9,610 nucleotides of DNA from VFMC01 sp037131575 (GCA_037131575.1 JBAXQV010000118.1:1-9610), one strand, 5' to 3'. Counted from the stretch's first letter, positions 1 through 6,852 are shown. Translations and numbers: made by a program. The notes: generated by a model not told the origin, from the letters alone.

Positions 1-1425
1 CGATTCGATGTCGAGGTTGTCGGTGGGCTCGTCGAGCAGCAGCACGTTGTGACCCTCGATCTCGAGGCAGAGGATTTCGAGCCGCGCCTTCTGCCCACCC
101 GACAGGGTGTGGAACTCCTGGCGGGCGTTGTTACGGAGGCCGTAGCGAGCCAGCGCTTGCATGGCCTTCATATCGTCGAAGACCCGTTCACGAACGATGT
201 CGATGCATTCGCGGCCGCGAAAATCGGGGCGATCGTTGATCTGTGTGAACACGCCCACCGACGTGCGCGGGCCGAACGTGATGGTTCCGAGCGATGGCGT
301 GGCGGTGCCGGCCAGCGCGCCGAGGAGGTGGCTCTTGCCGGTGCCGTTGGGGCCGATGAGGCCCACCCGTTCGCCGTGGTGGATCTCGTCGGAGAACGGC
401 AGGAACAGATCGCCCATCGACACGTCGTCGAGCTTGGCCACGCGGCGGGCGGCATCGGCGCCGCGGAGCCGAACGTGGATCTGCTGGTCGGCCACGGGCG
501 GGGGCGGCGGCCCTGCGGCAACGAACTTCTCCCATCGCGTTTCCGCGGCATTGGCCTTGGTTGCGTTCTTGAAGTTCTGCGCGGCACGGGTCTTCATCAT
601 CTTCATGTGTTGGAACAGCCGGCGCTCTTCATCGTTCCACCGCTTCAGGTCGTCGCCCATGAGTTCTTGGCGCTTGGCGCGGGCTTCGGGGAAGGTGGTG
701 TACGACCCTCCGTGCACCCAGCAGCCCGAGCCTTCGATGACGACGATTTTCGTGGCGACGCGCTCGAGCAGGGTGCGGTCGTGGCTCACCATCAAGATGG
801 TGGAACGGCTGGCACGGATCTGCTCTTCGAGCCAGTGCCGGGTGGGGATGTCGAGGTAGTTGTCGGGTTCGTCGAGCAGCAGCACATCGGCGCCCGAGGT
901 GAGCAGCAGGTCGAGTACCAGCCGTTTGCGTTCGCCGCCCGACAGTTCGCCCACGCGGCGAGTGCTCATGTCGGCCACGGGCGTCTTCACACTGCGCTGC
1001 GCCGCTGCATACCAACTCGCCTCGAGTTCGTAGCCGCCGAGGTCGCCCCAATCGGCCAACGCGTCGGCGTACCCCATACCGTCGTCGGTGCCGTCCACGA
1101 GCGCTCGTTCGGCAGCGATGAGCGCGCGCCCAGCGGTGCGTAGTGCGGGGGGTGCCATTTCCACCAACATCTCGCGCAGTGTGTCGTCGGGCCGGGCCAT
1201 GCCCACGTCTTGGGTCATCTGCAACATGGTGCCGCCGACGGTGAACTCACCATCATCGGCCTCGAGTTGGCCCGAGAGGATGCGCAAGATGGTGCTCTTG
1301 CCCACGCCGTTCGCGCCCACCAGGGCGGCATGTTCGCCGGGTGCTACCCCGAAGCCGACATCGAAGAACAGCTGGTCGGCCCCCGGTGGGGCATAGGCCA
1401 ACTCCGATACCACGATGCTGCTCAT
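1..1425 (-). CDS. ABC-F family ATP-binding protein (C-terminus beyond window)
   Basis: This is a soluble ABC-F ATPase of the class that binds the ribosomal E site and acts on translation; it has no membrane segment. The 475 visible residues hold two ATPase domains. Domain 1 has Walker A GANGVGKST (37-45), signature LSGGE (161-165) and Walker B LLLDEPDNYLD (182-192). Domain 2 has Walker A GPNGTGKSH (358-366), signature LSGGQ (441-445) and Walker B LLLDEPTDNLD (462-472). Both catalytic glutamates (E186, E466) are present. A charged helical linker around residues 250-320 matches the P-site tRNA interaction element of the family. The frame stays open through base 1, so perhaps 50-80 residues are missing. 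The start ATG at 1425 opens MSSIVVSELAYAPPG, a normal ABC-F beginning. No strong ribosome site precedes it, but GATACT (1433-1438) lies seven bases upstream, which could be a leaderless -10. It lies 43 bp behind the Bax-inhibitor-like gene. Whether it is a housekeeping or an antibiotic-protection ABC-F cannot be decided here. Confidence 0.93.
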   Translation of the reverse strand, partial: MSSIVVSELAYAPPGADQLFFDVGFGVAPGEHAALVGANGVGKSTILRILSGQLEADDGEFTVGGTMLQMTQDVGMARPDDTLREMLVEMAPPALRTAGRALIAAERALVDGTDDGMGYADALADWGDLGGYELEASWYAAAQRSVKTPVADMSTRRVGELSGGERKRLVLDLLLTSGADVLLLDEPDNYLDIPTRHWLEEQIRASRSTILMVSHDRTLLERVATKIVVIEGSGCWVHGGSYTTFPEARAKRQELMGDDLKRWNDEERRLFQHMKMMKTRAAQNFKNATKANAAETRWEKFVAAGPPPPPVADQQIHVRLRGADAARRVAKLDDVSMGDLFLPFSDEIHHGERVGLIGPNGTGKSHLLGALAGTATPSLGTITFGPRTSVGVFTQINDRPDFRGRECIDIVRERVFDDMKAMQALARYGLRNNARQEFHTLSGGQKARLEILCLEIEGHNVLLLDEPTDNLDIES

Positions 1426-1468
1426 AGCAGCGAGTATCGCCGCCCGGCGCGCTGATTACGCGAACGGT

Positions 1469-2218
1469 TCAGCGGTCTTTGGCGGCGGCGAGCCGAGCGA
1501 GCAGGCTGAGGATCTCGCCGTACAGCCAGATCACGCTCACCATCAGGCCCCACGCGGCATACCACTCGAACACCTTGGGCGCCCCCACCTTCTCGGCGGC
1601 GAAAATGGCGCTGATGTCGTTGATCACTGCCAACGCGGCCAGTGCCACCAGCAGCACACCGAAGGCGATACCGAGCCCGCTCGAGTCGTAGATGAACGAG
1701 AACTTCACGCCGAAGAGGCGGAAGAAGAATGCCACCACGTACAGCAGCATGATGCCGAACAGCGCCACGATGATGATGCCCTGCAGCTTCGCCGAGAACT
1801 TCACCAACCCGAAGATGTTGGCAAGAATGGCCCCGCCCACCACCATCACGGTCACCAGCAGGGCTTGGCCCACGATGCCGTTCCAGTAGCCCTCGTAGAC
1901 ATGGGAGATGGCACCCATCACCACGCCCTGGCCGAGCGAATACAACGCGCCGAGCAGTGGCACCTTCGCCGGGTTGGCGATGGCCATCATGCCCAGGAAG
2001 AACGTGAGCAGGCTCACCAGCCAGAGCCAGCCCGGTGTGTCGTAGTTGCCAGAGCGGTTCTGGTGAACCTGGCTCCAACCCAATGCACCACCGGCCAGCA
2101 CGATCACGAGGAATGCGAGCGCCTTCACCAGCGCGCCACGCGCCGTCATGGTTGCGCTGGCCGCGGTGCGACCGACCGGTTTGGTGAACCGGTCGGCCGC
2201 GAGTACCGGGTTGGCCAT
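1469..2218 (-). CDS. Bax inhibitor-1/YccA-like multi-pass membrane protein
   Basis: This 249-residue integral membrane protein resembles the bacterial Bax inhibitor-1-like family (the actinobacterial branch, YetJ/YccA relatives). Some members act as pH-sensitive calcium leak channels; the role here is inferred from family only. It starts MANPVLAADRFTKP, a typical opening for this branch, followed by a short cytosolic segment and about seven hydrophobic helices. The C-terminal part has an acidic residue in a helix (D201 in VINDIS) and ends WLYGEILSLLARLAAAKDR, a conserved-looking final helix. The frame is open further upstream to 2446, but that extension is hydrophilic, overlaps the 65-aa gene in another frame and is not used. 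The chosen ATG at 2218 sits two bases after the TGA of the upstream gene, so translational coupling is likely. The ABC-F gene follows 43 bp downstream on the same strand. Confidence 0.9.
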   Translation of the reverse strand: MANPVLAADRFTKPVGRTAASATMTARGALVKALAFLVIVLAGGALGWSQVHQNRSGNYDTPGWLWLVSLLTFFLGMMAIANPAKVPLLGALYSLGQGVVMGAISHVYEGYWNGIVGQALLVTVMVVGGAILANIFGLVKFSAKLQGIIIVALFGIMLLYVVAFFFRLFGVKFSFIYDSSGLGIAFGVLLVALAALAVINDISAIFAAEKVGAPKVFEWYAAWGLMVSVIWLYGEILSLLARLAAAKDR

Positions 2219-2220
2219 GG

Positions 2221-2418
2221 TCAGGCTTTGACGTTGTAGACGGTCGACGACCCGGCGCCGGCCAGCAATGCCGAGACGAGAATGCCCAGGGGCAGCGTGC
2301 CCCAGTACGACAGGCCGGTGCTGGGCGAAACGTTGCCGATGAACAGCATGAGCATCCATGTGGCCGGGAACGTGGCCATCAACAGAATGAGTGCAATGGA
2401 AATGAGTCCGCGAATCAT
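2221..2418 (-). CDS. Small two-helix membrane protein, function unknown
   Basis: I do not recognise this 65-residue protein. It has two hydrophobic stretches, about residues 3-27 (GLISIALILLMATFPATWML and on) and 38-55 (around LPLGILVSALLAGAG), joined by a short polar loop containing NVSPSTGLSYWG, so a small hairpin membrane protein is likely. The start ATG at 2418 is well supported by a strong ribosome site, AAGGGGG, five bases upstream. Its TGA is two bases from the ATG of the Bax-inhibitor-like gene, so the two are almost surely co-transcribed and coupled. That position suggests an accessory or partner of the larger membrane protein, which is inference only. It could also simply be the first gene of an unrelated transcription unit. 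Confidence 0.75.
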   Translation of the reverse strand: MIRGLISIALILLMATFPATWMLMLFIGNVSPSTGLSYWGTLPLGILVSALLAGAGSSTVYNVKA

Positions 2419-2423
2419 GTCGA

Positions 2424-2430
2424 CCCCCTT
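2424..2430 (-). promoter_or_regulatory. Strong Shine-Dalgarno site of the 65-aa membrane gene
   Basis: Read on the minus strand the site is AAGGGGG, with a five-base spacer before the ATG at 2418. It is the clearest ribosome binding site in the window and fixes the start of the small membrane protein. Confidence 0.7.
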
Positions 2431-2451
2431 GTAGTGAAAATGACAAGTGGA

Positions 2452-2479
2452 AACTTAGTTCGCGCTCGGTGCGGTTCTA
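2452..2479 (-). promoter_or_regulatory. Possible promoter for the small membrane protein / BI-1 / ABC-F cluster
   Basis: On the minus strand a TAAGTT hexamer (2452-2457) fits the actinobacterial -10 pattern TAnnnT. A weak -35 candidate TAGAAC (2474-2479) lies 16 bases upstream. A start about seven bases after the -10 would give a leader of about 30 bases containing the AAGGGGG ribosome site. The -35 match is poor, so this is a suggestion only. Confidence 0.28.
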
Positions 2480-2516
2480 CGCATGCTGCGGTACTCGCCT
2501 GGCCATGTGGCGCAAG

Positions 2517-2522
2517 TACGGT
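2517..2522 (+). promoter_or_regulatory. Possible leaderless -10 element of the epoxide-hydrolase-like gene
   Basis: TACGGT matches the TAnnnT form of actinobacterial -10 hexamers and lies exactly seven bases before the ATG at 2530. No ribosome binding site is visible in front of that ATG. Together this suggests transcription begins at the A of the start codon (leaderless mRNA). There is no recognisable -35. Confidence 0.3.
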
Positions 2523-2529
2523 TGCGAGC

Positions 2530-2901
2530 ATGACTCCAGCAGACGTGGTGCAGGGCATGATCGCAGCGATCGAGCGGAAAGATCTCGCCGCGGCATGTGC
2601 ATTCATGGCCGACGATGTGGAATACGACAACGTGCCGATGGCCAAGGTGTTCGGCGTCGAGGCAGTCACCACAACGCTGGCACCGTTCATCGGCGGGTGC
2701 ACTCGCATCGAATGGGTGGTGAACCATCAGGCGGCGTCGGGCGAGGTGGTCATGAACGAGCGCGTCGACCGGTTCGAGATGGGCGGCCGTTGGGTCGAGT
2801 TGGCCGTGGCCGGGTTGTTCATCGTGCGCGACGGCAAGATCGTGCTGTGGCGCGACTACTTCGACCTGGGTGCGTTCCAACGGGCCATGAGCGGTGGCTG
2901 A
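2530..2901 (+). CDS. Limonene-1,2-epoxide hydrolase-like (SnoaL/NTF2-fold) protein
   Basis: This is a 123-residue single-domain protein of the NTF2-like fold, closest by motif to limonene-1,2-epoxide hydrolases, which open epoxides with an Asp-Arg-Asp centre and a water held by Tyr and Asn. Equivalent residues are visible: Y32 and N34 (VEYDNVPM), R78 and D80 (NERVDRF) and D109 (LWRDYFDL). Spacing between the first four equals that in the Rhodococcus enzyme as I recall it (Y53, N55, R99, D101, D132); the last is two residues closer. The length is slightly shorter than the Rhodococcus enzyme. The frame is open from 2434, but the extra 32 residues are Cys/Arg-rich without character, and ATG 2530 starts MTPADVVQGMIAAIERKD, the normal first helix. 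The substrate is unknown; a non-catalytic SnoaL-like role cannot be excluded. It is convergent with, and 6 bp from, the GGDEF-EAL gene. Confidence 0.85.
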   Translation: MTPADVVQGMIAAIERKDLAAACAFMADDVEYDNVPMAKVFGVEAVTTTLAPFIGGCTRIEWVVNHQAASGEVVMNERVDRFEMGGRWVELAVAGLFIVRDGKIVLWRDYFDLGAFQRAMSGG

Positions 2902-2907
2902 CTCATC

Positions 2908-4986
2908 TCAGCCGAGTTGATCGATGATCCAGCGATCGATCTGCTCTTGTTGCTGTTGGTAGCCCTCGGCCTGGCGCTGCAACAGGAATGCCTCGAACTG
3001 TTCGGTCGACAGGGCCGGGGCGTAGAGGTAACCCTGGTGACGCACACAACCGAGCGCGATCAGTACATCGCATTGGGCGCCGGTCTCGATGCCATCGGCG
3101 GTCACGTCGAGGCCGAGTTCTTGAACCAGGCCGATCACCGACCGCACGATTGCCCGATCGTGGGGATGAGCCACGATGGTGTCGATCTGGGTGCGGTCGA
3201 CCCGAACCTCGTCGATGGGCAACTTGCGCAACATCGTCAACGACGACACGCCGCGGGCGAAATCCTCGAGGCACACACGTCCACCACGGGCCCGGAAACT
3301 CGCCAGGATGGCGGCTGCTGTGGGCAGATCGTTCAGCAACGCCGCCTCGCGCACATCGACCACGAGCAGCGACGGGTCGATACCGCGGGTGATGTCGTCG
3401 AGCCTGCTTTGACGCAGTGACCGTTCGGTGCTGCCCGGGGCGAGGTTGATGCGGAAGCGGAAGCCATCGGGAAGGCCGAGCGACGCGAGCCGCTGGATAT
3501 CGGGCCGTGCGTACGACAACACCCGTTCGGTGAGTCGTTCCAGCAAGTTGGCACTGCGTGCGATCTCGATGAAATCGGCCGCGTCGACCACGCTGCCGTC
3601 AGGTTTCATCCATCGGGCGAGCAGTTCAGCGCCCACGATGCGGCCGGTGGTCGCGTCGATTTCGGGCTGGAAGAACGGCATGATCAGGCCATCGTCGATG
3701 GCTCGCCGCAACGCGTGTTCAGCGTCGACCACGAGTTGCCGTTCACGCTGCATATCGCCGGTGAACACTTCCACCCGATTGCGTCCACCGGTCTTCGCCC
3801 GGAACAGCGCCGTGTTGGCATTGCGCAACAGATCGCTGCTGGTGGAACCATGTGCGGGTGAACCCGCCACGCCCACACTCACCGACGATGGGATGAGCCG
3901 GCCTTCGGCCTGTACGGGTTGGGCGAGTGCCTGCACCAGGCGGGCGGCCACCGCCGTCGCCTGCGCCACATCGTGATCGGGAAGCACCACGACGAACTCG
4001 TCGCCACCGATGCGGCCGGCGATGGATGTGGAATCGACACTGCGGCCGATGCGGTCGGCGAGCGCCAGCAGGAATTGGTCGCCGCCGCGGTGGCCGAGCA
4101 GTTCGTTCACGGCTTTGAAGCGGTCGAGGTCGCAGAACAGCAGGGCCACGGGGCGTCCATCACTCGCGTTGAGCCGCTGCTCAAGGGCTTCGAGTGTGCC
4201 ACGACGGTTGTAGAGGCCGGTGAGCGGGTCGTGGAAGGCGAGGTGCTCGAGTTGCTGGTTGATCACCCGCAACTGGTCGTAGGCATCGCTCAGCGCTTCA
4301 CGATCCTCGGCCAGATCGGCGGCCAGTCGGAGACTGGCCTCATGCACTCGGAAAGCGGCCAGAGTGGAACGCGACACGGCGGCGAACAAGGCAAAGGTGG
4401 CGACGGCGTACAAGACCAGCAACAACGCCGTGATCCGGCCATACGTGCCGTCGCCGAACCATTCGCCGGTCGCTCCCACCAGCGCAGTGGGTACGACGTA
4501 GCTCAAGTACATGTCCAGTCGGCCAGCCGTGCTGACCGTGCCGACAGTGATGCCGAGCGCAGGAAACATCACCAGCAGCATCGCGATGGAATGGTTCCCC
4601 GCCGCGCCCACCCAGGTGGCGAAACCCGTCGCTGCGCCCACCACAGCGAGGGCAAAGCCGAGCGCCACGACCGATGGTTCGAACTCCACCAGGCTGGCCC
4701 GCCGCCGAGGGTGGCGCACAGCGAACGCCATCATGGCGGCGGCAATGGCAGCGAGCAGCACCCATGTGGCCGCCAGGCCGTGGTTGACACTGCGGCGAAG
4801 GACGATGGCCGAGACCGCCATGGTGGGGAGCAGCACGTACTGCAGCGGCCCGACGTTGGAGGCCACTTTCGCCAAGGCGCTGCGATGCACAGCGGTGGCC
4901 GTTATCGGGTCGGCGGAGCCCTTCAGTGCGTGCACGTCGGCCCACGAGATGGTGTGGTGTGTCGAGTCGGTCGAGTTGTCCGTCAT
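2908..4986 (-). CDS. Membrane-anchored GGDEF-EAL cyclic-di-GMP signalling protein, EAL degenerate
   Basis: This 692-residue protein has about six N-terminal membrane helices (roughly residues 46-205), a helical linker (210-250), a GGDEF domain starting HDPLTGLYNRRG (252) and a C-terminal EAL-type domain (about 420-675). The cyclase motif GGDEF is intact at 327-331, with DLDRFK and GHRGGDQFL upstream, so c-di-GMP synthesis is plausible. The inhibitory RxxD site is not in the usual place; RSVD lies three residues too far upstream. In the EAL domain the motif is ELL (454-456), DDFGTG is EDFARG (from 574), LKID is VRVD (594-597) and AEGVET is ADGIET, while the Asn and the final Gln-Gly-Tyr are kept. 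Hydrolysis is therefore doubtful. The C-terminus is Gln-rich. The frame is open to 5451, but that would run into gluQ. ATG 4986 follows GGTGG eight bases upstream; ATG 5001 (697 residues) is the alternative. Confidence 0.92.
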   Translation of the reverse strand: MTDNSTDSTHHTISWADVHALKGSADPITATAVHRSALAKVASNVGPLQYVLLPTMAVSAIVLRRSVNHGLAATWVLLAAIAAAMMAFAVRHPRRRASLVEFEPSVVALGFALAVVGAATGFATWVGAAGNHSIAMLLVMFPALGITVGTVSTAGRLDMYLSYVVPTALVGATGEWFGDGTYGRITALLLVLYAVATFALFAAVSRSTLAAFRVHEASLRLAADLAEDREALSDAYDQLRVINQQLEHLAFHDPLTGLYNRRGTLEALEQRLNASDGRPVALLFCDLDRFKAVNELLGHRGGDQFLLALADRIGRSVDSTSIAGRIGGDEFVVVLPDHDVAQATAVAARLVQALAQPVQAEGRLIPSSVSVGVAGSPAHGSTSSDLLRNANTALFRAKTGGRNRVEVFTGDMQRERQLVVDAEHALRRAIDDGLIMPFFQPEIDATTGRIVGAELLARWMKPDGSVVDAADFIEIARSANLLERLTERVLSYARPDIQRLASLGLPDGFRFRINLAPGSTERSLRQSRLDDITRGIDPSLLVVDVREAALLNDLPTAAAILASFRARGGRVCLEDFARGVSSLTMLRKLPIDEVRVDRTQIDTIVAHPHDRAIVRSVIGLVQELGLDVTADGIETGAQCDVLIALGCVRHQGYLYAPALSTEQFEAFLLQRQAEGYQQQQEQIDRWIIDQLG

Positions 4987-5188
4987 CAAACGTGCCACCA
5001 TTTCCGCGTACTGCACTCGACGCCGAGTTGCACCACGGCGAATCGCTACCGACACACCGGGAGACTCCTGGGACAGTCCCCACCGCGCCCCGTCGGCGCA
5101 ACGATCCGTACCCTGAACATGGCCGATCTGTTCCATGCCAAGAGTGTCGGCATGCCGTTCGGTAGCCGTGAGGGGCAGACTGTCGCCC
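4987..5188. promoter_or_regulatory. Divergent promoter region between the GGDEF-EAL gene and gluQ
   Basis: These 202 bases separate two divergent starts and must hold both promoters. No convincing -35/-10 pair is visible on either strand. Two short inverted repeats lie near the gluQ side: TGAACA/TGTTCC around 5115-5134 (one mismatch, nine bases between) and CATGCC/GGCATG at 5134-5139 and 5149-5154. Either might be an operator, but both are short enough to arise by chance. GAGGGG at 5170-5175 is 13 bases before the gluQ ATG, rather far for a ribosome site. Confidence 0.35.
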
Positions 5189-6133
5189 ATGCGTGGCCGT
5201 TTCGCCCCGTCACCAACAGGCGATCTACACCTCGGAAACATCCGAACGGCCACCCTCGCGTGGCTGTCTGCCTGGTCGGGTACCTGGTCGGGTACCGGTG
5301 AGGTGATCGTGCGGATGGAAGATCTCGACCCCATCACCTCGAGCCCCGACCATGCCAAGCGGCAACTCGCCGACCTCGCTGCGCTGGGCTTACACCATGC
5401 GGGGCCTGTGGTGTTCCAGTCGGAACGCTTCCCGTTGTACCGCGATGCCATCAGCCAACTCCGCCGTCAGGGCTTGGTGTACCCGTGCTACTGCACCCGT
5501 CGCGAGATCCGTGAGGCTGCCGCCGCGCCACACAGCGACCAGGCACCCGAGGGCGCCTACCCCGGCACCTGCCGGGAACTGAGTGCCGAACGGCAGGCGG
5601 AGTTCGAGCGCGAGGGCAGGCGCAGTGCCCTGCGTCTGCGAACCGAGGGTGAGCGATATGTGGTGCACGACCGCATTGCCGGCACCAGCACAGGAGTGGT
5701 CGACGATGTGGTGCTGCAACGCAACGACGGCGTGCCTGCATACAACCTGGCTGTAGTGGTCGACGATCACCTGCAGGACGTCACCGAGGTGGTGCGTGGC
5801 GACGATCTGCTCAGCTCGACAGCGCGCCAGATGCATCTGCAGCATCTCCTCGGTCTGCGTACCCCCAGCTACGCGCATGTGCCGCTCGTGGTGGGACCCG
5901 ATGGTGTGCGACTGGCCAAACGGCACGGCGCGGTCACCCTGGCCGACCTACGCCGACAGGGGTGGGAACCTGCTGCGGTGCTGGCACTGGTGGGCGAGAG
6001 CCTCGGTGTGTGTCGGCGCGATGAACGGTGCACGGTTGCCGAATTGGCCGAGCGCTTCTCCATCGATCGCGTGCCGCGCACCCCGTGGCACTGGCAGCCG
6101 GGCGATGTCTGCCACGATGAACCCGATGACTGA
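5189..6133 (+). CDS. gluQ: Glutamyl-Q tRNA(Asp) synthetase
   Basis: This 314-residue enzyme is a truncated paralogue of glutamyl-tRNA synthetase. In characterised members it activates glutamate without tRNA and attaches it to the cyclopentenediol of queuosine at position 34 of tRNA(Asp). The protein starts MRGRFAPSPTGDLHLGN, containing the class I HIGH equivalent (HLGN, 14-17). RMEDLD follows, and LAKRHGA (242-248) stands at the KMSKS position. The zinc site is complete: C100 and C102 (CYC), Y124 and C128 (YPGTC). There is no anticodon-binding domain, as expected for this family and unlike GltX. ATG 5189 is chosen because the family begins right at GRFAPSPTG; the frame is open from 5135 without extra conserved sequence. 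A four-residue duplication WSGTWSGT occupies residues 29-36. The last 17 bases overlap the next gene. A role implies that this organism makes or salvages queuosine, which the window does not show. Confidence 0.95.
   Translation: MRGRFAPSPTGDLHLGNIRTATLAWLSAWSGTWSGTGEVIVRMEDLDPITSSPDHAKRQLADLAALGLHHAGPVVFQSERFPLYRDAISQLRRQGLVYPCYCTRREIREAAAAPHSDQAPEGAYPGTCRELSAERQAEFEREGRRSALRLRTEGERYVVHDRIAGTSTGVVDDVVLQRNDGVPAYNLAVVVDDHLQDVTEVVRGDDLLSSTARQMHLQHLLGLRTPSYAHVPLVVGPDGVRLAKRHGAVTLADLRRQGWEPAAVLALVGESLGVCRRDERCTVAELAERFSIDRVPRTPWHWQPGDVCHDEPDD
5271..5294 (+). repeat. Perfect 12-bp tandem duplication inside gluQ
   Basis: The unit CCTGGTCGGGTA occurs twice head to tail with no mismatch. It keeps the reading frame and encodes the duplicated W-S-G-T at residues 29-36, in the loop between the HLGN helix and the RMEDLD strand. 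Identical copies suggest a recent slippage event. Confidence 0.85.
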
Positions 6134-6716
6134 GTTCGACGACCTCCAGCAGATTTTGGGCTATCAGGGTGCCATTCCCGCCGACGACACCGACGATCTG
6201 CGCCAGGTGGGCGAAGAGTTGTATGTCGCCTCGTTCTGGACCCCCACGTTCTGCAGCACCGTCATCCGTGCGGCAGAAGCCCTCGGTGCCTTCGAACCGC
6301 AACCCGACGACCCCGTACCGGGCCACGAGGTGTCGCTGGCGGCGATCAGTCCGCGGCTGTTCGAGGCGGTACAAGACGACCTCGGCATGCGCATGTGGCC
6401 CCGTTTGCGACAGGCGTGGCCATTCATCGACTACTACGGCTTGCGCGATGTGTTCGTCATTCGCTTCGCCCCCGGTGAACAAGAGTCGCTCCGCATTCAC
6501 CACGACGTGGCGCAGGTGTCGGCTTCGGTGAAACTCAACGACACCTACACCGGATGCGAACTCGAATTCCCTCGGCAGGGGTACACCAACGCCGACCTGC
6601 AGGTGGGCGAACTCTTGGCCTGGCCATCGCTGGTCACCCATCCGCACCAGGCCACACAACTCGAAACAGGCATCAAGTATTCACTTACTATTTGGTTCGA
6701 GCTGCCGGCCGTGTGA
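6117..6716 (+). CDS. 2-oxoglutarate/Fe(II)-dependent oxygenase, prolyl-hydroxylase-like
   Basis: This protein of 199 residues carries the double-stranded beta-helix signature of 2OG/Fe(II) oxygenases. The iron ligands are H128 and D130 (within RIHHDVAQ) and H177 (THPHQATQ). K187 in GIKYSLTIW lies ten residues after the distal histidine, where prolyl-4-hydroxylase-like enzymes place the basic residue that binds 2-oxoglutarate. The stretch LNDTYTGCELEFPRQG is also typical of P4H-like members. The first 100 residues are not recognisable by eye. ATG 6117 (MNPMTEF) overlaps gluQ by 17 bases; ATG 6126 would overlap by 8. Either way the gene is likely translationally coupled to gluQ. The substrate (protein side chain, tRNA or a small molecule) is unknown. 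The frame is open back to 5796, but that is only a shadow of gluQ. Confidence 0.85.
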   Translation: MNPMTEFDDLQQILGYQGAIPADDTDDLRQVGEELYVASFWTPTFCSTVIRAAEALGAFEPQPDDPVPGHEVSLAAISPRLFEAVQDDLGMRMWPRLRQAWPFIDYYGLRDVFVIRFAPGEQESLRIHHDVAQVSASVKLNDTYTGCELEFPRQGYTNADLQVGELLAWPSLVTHPHQATQLETGIKYSLTIWFELPAV

Positions 6717-6804
6717 CGTTTGCGCCACATCCGTTGCAGTTGCGTTGAGAAATCACAGAACCGCTGCGATCGCCCACATCCGCGTCACGGTCGACAGTAA
6801 TGTT

Positions 6805-6818
6805 CGCCCTACCGGGCG
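6805..6818. other. Short GC hairpin in the oxygenase / L,D-transpeptidase gap
   Basis: CGCCC and GGGCG flank a four-base TACC loop, within the 136-bp gap 6717-6852. It could end the gluQ-oxygenase transcript or lie in the leader of the transpeptidase mRNA. It lacks a T tract. A nine-base direct repeat CCACATCCG (6725-6733 and 6774-6782) lies in the same gap. No clear promoter was found there. Confidence 0.25.
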
Positions 6819-6852
6819 CATCGCGCGCTCACCCCTTCGAGTTGCTCCCCAC

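Noticed and set aside
49..1143. Long plus-strand open frame (364 codons) opposite the ABC-F gene
   Set aside because: It is a codon-position shadow of the minus-strand gene, common at this GC; the translation is His/Val/Gly-rich and shows no domain.
1415..2239. Plus-strand 274-codon frame opposite the Bax-inhibitor-like gene
   Set aside because: The His/Glu/Gln-rich translation is the complement of hydrophobic membrane-helix codons and has no recognisable domain.
2219..2446. 76-residue upstream extension of the Bax-inhibitor-like protein
   Set aside because: It is His/Arg-rich, overlaps the well-supported 65-aa gene in another frame, and the family begins at MANPVL.
2902..2907. Possible terminator between the convergent epoxide-hydrolase-like and GGDEF-EAL genes
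   Set aside because: Only six bases separate the stops and no stem-loop is visible around them; transcripts probably overlap.
3919..5301. Plus-strand open frame of 460 codons opposite the GGDEF-EAL gene
   Set aside because: Antisense shadow; its translation is low in character, and it runs through the divergent promoter region into gluQ in another frame.
4987..5451. N-terminal extension of the GGDEF-EAL protein up to an 847-residue form
   Set aside because: The extension would overlap the start of gluQ on the other strand by more than 250 bases and has no hydrophobic or domain pattern; starts at 4986 or 5001 are sufficient.
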